Shown here: positions 1 to 5,047 of the stretch, one piece after another
Layout of the letters: each line of letters begins with the position of its first letter
Position numbering within the stretch: the first letter of the stretch is position 1
NCBI GenBank assembly: GCA_900546605.1
Contig: URDV01000174.1
Span: 1 to 5,047 of the forward strand
Origin: an uncultured Prevotella sp.
GTDB lineage: Bacteria; Bacteroidota; Bacteroidia; Bacteroidales; Bacteroidaceae
DNA: 5,047 bases
Reading direction: 5' to 3'
Notes under the pieces: model-generated
Databases searched by the model: none
Told to the model about the DNA's origin: nothing
What the model saw: only the letters and a program-made list of their open reading frames with translations
Position numbers and translations under genes: made by a program

Positions 1-16
1 GGTGTAAAGCATACTT

Positions 17-56
17 ACTTGTTAACCTGTCAACTTGTTTACCCGTTAACCTGAAT
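17..56. repeat. Degenerate octamer tandem repeat, consensus ACYTGTTA
   Basis: Five consecutive 8-bp units can be read in register: ACTTGTTA, ACCTGTCA, ACTTGTTT, ACCCGTTA and a decayed ACCTGAAT. The first four differ from the consensus at no more than one position each. Units 1 and 3, and units 2 and 4, are the more similar pairs, so the array also reads as a 16-bp period. It lies about 90 bp upstream of the promoter -33 element. The function is unknown; it could be a replication-slippage array, a spaced protein-binding array, or debris of a dispersed intergenic repeat. The periodicity is directly visible; any role is inference. Confidence 0.6.
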
Positions 57-70
57 TTCCGCCAACGGGT
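41..70. repeat. Inverted repeat with 7-bp arms, upstream region
   Basis: ACCCGTT at 41-47 is the exact reverse complement of AACGGGT at 64-70, with a 16-nt loop. The left arm overlaps the fourth unit of the octamer array. No T-tract follows, so it is not a convincing terminator for an upstream gene. It may be a protein-binding site or chance pairing produced by the repeat. Confidence 0.35.
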
Positions 71-87
71 TATCAATAGCCTTGTGC

Positions 88-105
88 AACTCGTAAAACT
101 CATAA
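88..105 (+). repeat. 9-bp direct repeat, possible activator site
   Basis: AACTCGTAA at 88-96 is followed immediately by AACTCATAA at 97-105, with one mismatch. The pair ends about 37 bp before the -33 element of the predicted promoter, a position where a Bacteroidota transcription activator could bind. The repeat is seen directly; a regulatory role is only suggested by its position. Confidence 0.3.
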
Positions 106-142
106 AAATGTAAGCAAAAAGGCACTCTTTCAGTAGTTTTGT

Positions 143-173
143 TTTGTATTGCGTTTAGTTTATCTTACCTTTG
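143..173 (+). promoter_or_regulatory. Bacteroidota-type promoter of the GH2 gene
   Basis: TTTG at 143-146 and TACCTTTG at 166-173 match the -33 TTTG and -7 TAnnTTTG elements recognised by the Bacteroidota primary sigma factor, with 19 bp between them, which is within the usual range. An alternative TTTG at 138-141 would give a 24-bp spacing and fits less well. The -7 position places the transcription start near 176-180, giving a leader of about 35 nt before the ATG at 214. Confidence 0.75.
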
Positions 174-177
174 TCCC

Positions 178-213
178 ATGAAAAACAAAAAACAAATATA
201 AAAACATTTGACA
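178..213 (+). promoter_or_regulatory. A-rich 5' leader without Shine-Dalgarno
   Basis: The leader between the predicted transcription start and the start codon is dominated by A and has no GGAGG-like sequence. This is the usual arrangement in Bacteroidota, where an unstructured A-rich leader supports translation initiation. It favours the ATG at 214 as the start. The in-frame TTG at 208 would add only two residues (M-T) in front of an otherwise complete signal peptide. Confidence 0.55.
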
Positions 214-3200
214 ATGCGCAAAACAACCCTTACCCTTTTGGCTGCGTTGATGGCTGCCCCCATGTGGGCGCAAATCACGCCGTTAGGAGGTTTTTACTAC
301 GGAAAGATGTCTGCCCCTACGGGGTGGGAATGGCAAAGCCCCGACTCTGTAGCTTACAACAAGCAGCAACCACATGCTTGGTTCTTCTCGTTCCAAAACG
401 TGGAGCAAGCTCGCAAGGTGTTACCTGAGAATAGTTCGCTGTGGCAGAGCCTTGATGGCGAATGGCAGTTCCATTGGGCCAAGAATCCTAATGAACGTGT
501 GAAGGATTTTTACAAAGTAGACTTTGACGCTTCAGGTTGGGATAAAATACAAGTTCCTATGTCGTGGAACATGGCTGGTCGTCAAGCTGATGGGTCTTTT
601 AAGTATGGTGAACCCCTTTACTCTAACCAGCGTGTCATATTCCAGCACCAAGTGCGCCAAGGCGACTGGAAGGGGGGCGTAATGCGTACACCTCCTCAAA
701 ACTGGATGACCTACAAAAATCGTAATGAAGTAGGTTCTTATCGTCGCACCTTTACCATTCCTGCTGATTGGGAAGGTAAAGAAGTTTACGTAAACTTTGA
801 TGGTGTTGATCCCTTCTTCTATCTCTACATCAATGGTCACTATGTAGGCTTTTCAAAGAACTCGCGCAACTTAGCCCAGTTCGACATCACTCCATATCTA
901 AACAAAAAGGGTGAAAATATTATAGCTGTTGAGGTGTATCGCAATTCTGATGCCTCCTTCCTCGAGAGCCAAGATATGTTCCGCTTGCCAGGCATTTTCC
1001 GTAGTGTAGCATTAACGGCCAAGCCTAAGGTGCAAGTGCGCGACATCAAGGCCATTCCCGATTATGATGCCACTTTCACCGATGCTTCGCTCCACATATC
1101 GGCCGAGGTGCGCAACCTTACCACCAAAGCAGCTAAAGGTTACACCATTAGCTATTCGCTCTATCAAAATAAGCTCTATAGCGAAGAGAATACCCTTGTG
1201 CCTGGCGTTACAGCCACAGCTCAAGTAGGCGAGGTTGCTAAGGGTGGTGAACTCACCGCACAAGTAACCCTTAAGGCAGGACAAGGCATTAAGCCTTGGA
1301 GTGCTGAGGCTCCTTATCGTTACACCTTAGTGGGCGAACTGAAGGACAAAAAAGGTCAAGTAGTTGAAACCTTCTCAACCAATGTGGGTTTCCGTAAAAT
1401 AGAGATTAAAGATACACCCGCTGACAAAGATGAATTCGGATTGGCTGGCCGCTACTATTACTTAAATGGTCAACCCATCAAGTTCAAGGGCGTAAATCGT
1501 CACGAAAATAATCCTCAAACGGGTCACTATATCAGCCGCGAGCAAATGGAGAAGGAAGTATTCCTCATGAAGCGCGGCAACATTAACCATGTACGCAATT
1601 CACACTATCCTGATGCGCCTTATTGGTACTACTTGTGCGACAAGTATGGTATCTATCTGGAAGATGAAGCCAACCTTGAGAGTCATGAGTACTATTATGG
1701 CAAGGAAAGCCTTTCGCACGTACCTGAGTTCCGCAATGCTCACATTGCTCGTAACATGGAGATGGTACATTCTACCGTTAACCATCCATCAGTCGTAATA
1801 TGGAGTCTTGGCAACGAAGCTGGTCCTGGCGAAAACTTTAAGGATTGCTATGCAGCCATCAAACAGTACGACCAAAGCCGTCCTGTACAGTATGAGCGCA
1901 ACAACGATATTGTCGACCTCGGTTCAAATCAATATCCATCTATAGCTTGGGTGCAAGGTGCTGTTAAGGGTAACTACAACATGAAGTACCCTTACCACAT
2001 TTCAGAGTATGCACACTCTATGGGTAATGCTGTGGGCAACTTGGTTGACTATTGGAATGCCATTGAAAGCACCAACTTCTTTATGGGTGGTGCCATTTGG
2101 GACTGGGTTGACCAAGCTATGGAAGGTATTGATCCTAAAACAGGACAGAAATATTGGGGTTATGGTGGCGACTTTGGTCCTGACAACAAACCTAACGATG
2201 GTATGTTCTGTATGAATGGTGTGATGCGTCCCGACCTCTCACCCAAGGCACAATACTTTGAAGTAAAGAAGGTATATCAAAATGTAGGCGTCAAAGCAGT
2301 TGATTTGAAGCAAGGCCGCATTGAAATATTCAACAAAAACTACTTTGAACCACTCAAGGGCTATCAAATAGTATGGTCACTTTACAAAGATGGCGTTTGT
2401 GTTGAAAAGAATAAGCCTTTGATGGGTGCCAAGAATATTCTTGGTCCGCGTGAGCGCCAACAGTATGTGTTGGATTATAACTACAACCAACTTGACCCAG
2501 CCAGCGAATACTTTGTAAAAGTACAGTTTATGCAAGGTAAAGATATGCCTTGGGCCAAGAAGGGTTATGTGCAAATGGAGGAGCAACTCCGTGTGAAGGG
2601 TGCTGATGTCAAGGCTCCCGCCATGAAGCAAGTGGCTGCTAAGCAACCCGTCAACATGACAAAAACTAAGGACAAAGTGAACGTTAAAGGTCAAGGTTAT
2701 GACATCGATATAGACCTTCACACAGGTGCTATTAGTCACCTTGTGTATGGCGGCACTGAAGTAATAACCGAGGGTAATGGTCCTAAACTTGATGCTTTCC
2801 GCGCTCCTACTGACAATGATGCGGGTATAGGTTATCATAACGAGTGGTTTAAGAATGGCCTTTACGATCTTCAACACAAAGTAATCGGCACTCCTTCTAT
2901 TGTTAAGGGCAAGAATGGTATTACGCAAATCAGCCTTACCATTGAGAGCCAAGGTCGCGAAGGTTGTCAGCAGGTTTACACCGATCATGATCGTAACCCC
3001 GAAACCGTTTACACCTTCGATAAAGGCAAACACGCATTGGGCGCTGATGACTTTAAGTTCACTACGAACCAAATTTACACCATCTATCCCGATGGTTCGG
3101 TTGAGTTACAGAGTGCCATTTCGGCTAATCGTTCCAATGTGGTATTGCCCCGCATAGGTTATGCCATGAAGTTGCCTAAGGAATTCAATCAATTCCAGTA

Positions 3201-4278
3201 CTATGGCCGTGGTCCTGTCAACAACTATGCCGACCGCAAGACCGGACAGTTTATTGAGCAATACCAAGGCGAAGTAGGCAAGCAAGACATTATTTTGCCT
3301 AAGCCTCAATCCATGGGTAACCGTGAAGAGGTACGTTGGTGTGCCCTCAGCAATGGCCAAGGCACAAGCGTAGCCTTTGTAGCCGACAGCGTGATGTCTG
3401 CTTCGGCATTACCATGGAGCCAACAACAGCTCACCACTGCCGCTCACATTTATCAGCTCCCTGCATCTGATGGCACCTACTTGCATCTTGATGCCAAAGT
3501 AACGGGCTTAGGTGGCGCCAGCTGTGGTCAAGGTGGCCCGTTCATTGAGGACCAAGCACGTAGCACTAACTACAACTTCGGCTTTGTTATCCGTCCTGTA
3601 ACCGCTGGTCAAACAGTTGCTGAGGCAGCCAAAGTGAGTCTTTCGGGCGAGCAACCCATCAGCATCGAACACAGCCGTACGGGGGTTGTAACGCTCAGTT
3701 CACCTGCCAAGGGACGCACCATTATGTATGCGTTGAATGGAAGCAAAAAGGCTGTAGCCTACACCGCACCTATCAATATGCGTGCAGGTGGTACCATCAG
3801 CACATGGTACAAGGATAACCCCTTGATGAAAACGTCTATGACTTATGCCAAGGTTGAGAGTGTACCCCTCCAAGTAGTATTTGCTTCGTCTGAGGAGCCT
3901 AATGGTGGTAGTGCCGCCAATATGGTTGATGGCGATCCTGCAACAATGTGGCACACCATGTACTCTATAACCCTTGCCAAGTATCCTCACTGGGTTGACT
4001 TTGATGCAGCTGAACCTAAACTCATGAAGGGCTTCACCATGTTGCCTCGTCAGAGTGGCTCAAATGGTTGGGTAAAGGATTACGAAATTTACGTAAGCCA
4101 AGATGGCAAAAATTGGGGTGAACCCATTTATAAAGGCACTTTTGCTGCTAATGCCGAATTAAAGCGTGTCATGTTTAGCAAACCAGTCAAGGCACGTTAC
4201 ATTCGTTTCCGCGCATTGAATGAGCAAAATGGTCAAGACTTTGCTTCAGGTGCTGAGTTCTCACTCATCGCTGAGTAA
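214..4278 (+). CDS. Secreted GH2 beta-galactosidase-like glycoside hydrolase with C-terminal F5/8 type C domain
   Basis: Predicted exported enzyme of glycoside hydrolase family 2, a retaining hydrolase that most probably releases beta-linked galactose from the non-reducing ends of glycans in the periplasm or at the cell surface. The ATG at 214 gives 1354 residues starting with a type I signal peptide (MRKTTLTLLAALMAAPMWA, cleavage near A19/Q20; no lipobox Cys). Domains in order: sugar-binding jelly roll about 80-270, with LDGEWQF and the LacZ-like QDMFRLPGIFRSV; Ig-like domain about 270-400; TIM barrel about 402-690; second Ig-like domain about 690-800; LacZ domain-5-like beta-sandwich about 820-1130; chitobiase-C-like Ig module about 1145-1208; F5/8 type C (CBM32-like) module about 1217-1354. 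By alignment from memory to E. coli LacZ, E535 in WSLGNEAG is the acid/base, E598 in SEYAHSMGN the nucleophile, E489 and H491 contribute to the metal site, and D246, H430, H464 and N668 match substrate-site residues. It is longer than E. coli LacZ (about 1024 aa) because of the signal peptide and C-terminal modules. The LacZ Trp999 position is not Trp (GLGGASCG, residues 1098-1105), so lactose need not be the substrate. No frameshift is seen. The GH2 assignment is very secure; exact specificity is inferred. Confidence 0.95.
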   Translation: MRKTTLTLLAALMAAPMWAQITPLGGFYYGKMSAPTGWEWQSPDSVAYNKQQPHAWFFSFQNVEQARKVLPENSSLWQSLDGEWQFHWAKNPNERVKDFYKVDFDASGWDKIQVPMSWNMAGRQADGSFKYGEPLYSNQRVIFQHQVRQGDWKGGVMRTPPQNWMTYKNRNEVGSYRRTFTIPADWEGKEVYVNFDGVDPFFYLYINGHYVGFSKNSRNLAQFDITPYLNKKGENIIAVEVYRNSDASFLESQDMFRLPGIFRSVALTAKPKVQVRDIKAIPDYDATFTDASLHISAEVRNLTTKAAKGYTISYSLYQNKLYSEENTLVPGVTATAQVGEVAKGGELTAQVTLKAGQGIKPWSAEAPYRYTLVGELKDKKGQVVETFSTNVGFRKIEIKDTPADKDEFGLAGRYYYLNGQPIKFKGVNRHENNPQTGHYISREQMEKEVFLMKRGNINHVRNSHYPDAPYWYYLCDKYGIYLEDEANLESHEYYYGKESLSHVPEFRNAHIARNMEMVHSTVNHPSVVIWSLGNEAGPGENFKDCYAAIKQYDQSRPVQYERNNDIVDLGSNQYPSIAWVQGAVKGNYNMKYPYHISEYAHSMGNAVGNLVDYWNAIESTNFFMGGAIWDWVDQAMEGIDPKTGQKYWGYGGDFGPDNKPNDGMFCMNGVMRPDLSPKAQYFEVKKVYQNVGVKAVDLKQGRIEIFNKNYFEPLKGYQIVWSLYKDGVCVEKNKPLMGAKNILGPRERQQYVLDYNYNQLDPASEYFVKVQFMQGKDMPWAKKGYVQMEEQLRVKGADVKAPAMKQVAAKQPVNMTKTKDKVNVKGQGYDIDIDLHTGAISHLVYGGTEVITEGNGPKLDAFRAPTDNDAGIGYHNEWFKNGLYDLQHKVIGTPSIVKGKNGITQISLTIESQGREGCQQVYTDHDRNPETVYTFDKGKHALGADDFKFTTNQIYTIYPDGSVELQSAISANRSNVVLPRIGYAMKLPKEFNQFQYYGRGPVNNYADRKTGQFIEQYQGEVGKQDIILPKPQSMGNREEVRWCALSNGQGTSVAFVADSVMSASALPWSQQQLTTAAHIYQLPASDGTYLHLDAKVTGLGGASCGQGGPFIEDQARSTNYNFGFVIRPVTAGQTVAEAAKVSLSGEQPISIEHSRTGVVTLSSPAKGRTIMYALNGSKKAVAYTAPINMRAGGTISTWYKDNPLMKTSMTYAKVESVPLQVVFASSEEPNGGSAANMVDGDPATMWHTMYSITLAKYPHWVDFDAAEPKLMKGFTMLPRQSGSNGWVKDYEIYVSQDGKNWGEPIYKGTFAANAELKRVMFSKPVKARYIRFRALNEQNGQDFASGAEFSLIAE

Positions 4279-4340
4279 GTTATGAGACCATAAAGTAAGT
4301 TAGGACATCTTGTATGAGCCTAATTATCAATAGTTGATTT

Positions 4341-4384
4341 AAATGCTTGCCATAATCCGTAAAAGGGTTTTGGCAAGCATTTTT
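4341..4384 (+). terminator. Intrinsic terminator of the GH2 gene
   Basis: A perfect 12-bp stem pairs 4341-4352 (AAATGCTTGCCA) with 4371-4382 (TGGCAAGCATTT). The 18-nt apical part can extend the hairpin by five more pairs (AATCC with GGGTT, one T-G pair) after a single T-T mismatch, leaving a GTAAAA loop. The right arm runs into TTTT. It begins 62 nt after the stop codon and ends the transcription unit. The left arm starts with AAA, so it may also act weakly in the opposite direction. Confidence 0.85.
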
Positions 4385-4466
4385 CTACTATAAGGTCAAA
4401 CTGGGTTGTGTGAGTCTTTTTAAGTAGCACTCAAAGGGGATTTGTGATGAAAACTATTGCTTCTAT

Positions 4467-4496
4467 ATAACAAAGTTCAAATATCATCTTTGTTAT
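4467..4496. repeat. Perfect 9-bp hairpin in intergenic region
   Basis: ATAACAAAG at 4467-4475 is the reverse complement of CTTTGTTAT at 4488-4496, with a 12-nt AT-rich loop. The stem is AT-rich and lacks an adjacent T-tract, so it is a poor terminator. It could be an operator-like palindrome or part of a structured RNA. Confidence 0.45.
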
Positions 4497-4508
4497 TATC
4501 TCAACTTG

Positions 4509-4525
4509 TTTGCCATTCTGGCAAA
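4509..4525. repeat. Perfect 7-bp hairpin with 3-nt loop
   Basis: TTTGCCA at 4509-4515 pairs with TGGCAAA at 4519-4525 around a TTC triloop. It lies 12 bp after the previous hairpin. Its stem partly echoes the TTGCCA/TGGCAA core of the terminator at 4341-4384. Its role is unknown. Confidence 0.45.
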
Positions 4526-4710
4526 GGGAACTGTCTAGTAAAACGCCGAAACGCAACTTCTTCCGTCTTAAACCCTTTATAAATAGAGTTTCATGCTCTT
4601 TATTTCAAAAAGTAAGCCCCTTTAGTTAGCTGCACATGGCTGCAGAAGCTATTATTGGCATAAAAGCAGACATGAAATACGGTAGCAATCACGTTGTCTA
4701 TGACAGGTTT

Positions 4711-4820
4711 TAATGCTTTTGCCCTTTCAGGGCGCGACTGCTCCTACATGGGGAGACCCAGGGTGTCGCTTCGCTTGCCCTGGGCTGAGTGCTCCATTGG
4801 CCTTTCAGGCCGCCCTTGCA
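4711..4820 (+). repeat. Composite palindromic repeat, left arm of inverted pair
   Basis: This GC-rich block stands out from the AT-rich flanks and contains three palindromes in a row. The first is GCCC-TTTCA-GGGC at 4721-4733. The second is CCCAGGG/CCCTGGG at 4757-4763 and 4778-4784, with a 14-nt loop. The third is GGCC-TTTCA-GGCC at 4799-4811. A near-identical copy lies in reverse orientation at 4917-5025. Perfectly shared blocks are 4711-4744 (34 bp), 4757-4786 (30 bp), 4789-4800 (12 bp) and 4815-4820 (6 bp). No open frame and no direct target-site duplication are visible. It resembles REP/BIME-type non-autonomous repeats, but the family cannot be named from this window. Confidence 0.85.
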
Positions 4821-4916
4821 AAAATCATAGTGGCCATTTCTATGCTCGTGGTTGAGAGGCTATGTTAGAACCAATGCACAGCCTCGTTACTAATTGTAGT
4901 GTAGTAGAAGCGTGTG
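4821..4916. other. Spacer between the inverted repeat arms
   Basis: The 96-bp spacer has no gene. It contains two short self-complementary pairs: CATAG/CTATG at 4826-4830 and 4840-4844, and GAGGCT/AGCCTC at 4856-4861 and 4880-4885 with an 18-nt loop. If the whole element is transcribed, it would form the apical region of a very long stem-loop or a small cluster of separate hairpins. Confidence 0.6.
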
Positions 4917-5025
4917 TGCAAGTGCGGGCTGAAGGCCCAATGGAGCACGGAGCCCAGGGCAAGCGAAGCGACACCCTGGGTATCACGTGTTGGAGCAGTC
5001 GCGCCCTGAAAGGGCAAAAGCATTA
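4917..5025 (-). repeat. Composite palindromic repeat, right arm of inverted pair
   Basis: This is the reverse-complement copy of the block at 4711-4820, one base shorter. Read on the minus strand it has the same three palindromes in the same order. They are at 5003-5015 (GCCC/GGGC around TTTCA), 4953-4980 (CCCAGGG/CCCTGGG) and 4925-4937 (GGGC-CTTCA-GCCC). The linker between palindromes 1 and 2 differs (11 nt at 4981-4991 versus 12 nt at 4745-4756), and the third palindrome carries a compensatory swap. Identity ends abruptly after the TAATGC terminus; 22 bp of unrelated sequence remain before the window ends. Confidence 0.85.
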
Positions 5026-5047
5026 CAATGTGCTTTAGACTTTTACC

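Larger units (their letters stand above)
4385..4710. other. Gene-free intergenic stretch
   Basis: No credible coding sequence is seen on either strand. Start codons such as the ATG at 4447 lead to stops within a few codons. The longest open antisense stretch (about 4434-4604) has no good start, AT-driven composition and no recognisable motif. The stretch holds two perfect small hairpins (listed separately) and a weak bulged one at 4627-4651. No Bacteroidota promoter as good as the one at 143-173 was found. Confidence 0.6.

Noticed and set aside
3..113. Open frame to a TAA at 111-113 as the 3' end of an upstream gene
   Set aside because: It has no recognisable protein features and runs through the octamer tandem repeat, whose period produces the LVNL/LPVNL-like residues; more likely non-coding.
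178..201. Mini-ORF ATG AAA AAC ... TAA (MKNKKQI) in the leader
   Set aside because: It starts at or very near the predicted transcription start, has only seven codons and is explained by the A-rich leader; there is no sign that it is translated or acts as an attenuator.
208..213. TTG at 208 as the start of the GH2 gene
   Set aside because: The ATG at 214 is in the same frame, sits directly before a standard signal peptide and follows the A-rich leader; TTG would add just two residues.
2377..3072. 231-codon open frame on the minus strand inside the GH2 gene
   Set aside because: It lies wholly within a well-conserved GH2 coding sequence on the other strand and shows no domain; a shadow frame.
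70..4333. Identical 10-mer TTATCAATAG at 70-79 and 4324-4333 flanking the gene, as possible insertion-site duplication
   Set aside because: It is AT-rich, short and not at the ends of any recognisable mobile element; chance is sufficient.
4447..4470. ATG AAA ACT ... TAA mini-ORF (MKTIASI)
   Set aside because: Only seven codons and no promoter or conserved context.
4434..4604. Antisense open frame of about 57 codons in the intergenic region
   Set aside because: It lacks an ATG near its beginning (only a TTG at 4556-4554 and an ATG at 4487-4485), is short and AT-driven, and has no recognised motif.
4711..5025. CRISPR array or classical insertion sequence
   Set aside because: There are only two inverted copies, no regularly spaced direct repeats, no transposase gene between the arms and no target-site duplication.

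Overview
The window looks like chromosomal DNA from a Bacteroidales bacterium, most likely Prevotellaceae. Four things suggest this: a TTTG / TAnnTTTG promoter of the Bacteroidota type, an A-rich leader with no Shine-Dalgarno sequence, moderate GC content, and a large secreted family-2 glycoside hydrolase with the domain order typical of gut and oral Bacteroidales. The genus is an inference; no rRNA or other marker gene is present.

Layout: bases 1-177 are upstream regulatory sequence. They hold a degenerate octamer tandem repeat (17-56), a weak inverted repeat (41-70), a 9-bp direct repeat (88-105) and a clean promoter (143-173). Bases 214-4278 hold the only convincing gene, a 1354-residue exported beta-galactosidase-like enzyme. 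It is intact, with both catalytic glutamates and the metal-site residues, and carries C-terminal chitobiase-C-like and F5/8 type C (discoidin/CBM32-like) modules. A strong intrinsic terminator follows at 4341-4384. The gene therefore looks like a self-contained single-gene transcription unit. No SusC/SusD pair, regulator or other polysaccharide-utilisation gene is visible in the window.

Bases 4385-5047 contain no convincing gene. The first part (4385-4710) has two perfect small hairpins. The second part is the most striking non-coding structure here: a GC-rich, about 110-bp composite repeat present twice in inverted orientation (4711-4820 and 4917-5025) around a 96-bp spacer. Each arm is a string of three small palindromes. 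The two arms are identical over blocks of 34, 30 and 12 bp, yet differ in a linker and show a compensatory C-G to G-C swap in the third palindrome. This resembles a REP/BIME-like or other non-autonomous palindromic repeat that is maintained as structured nucleic acid. Its family and function cannot be decided from this window alone.
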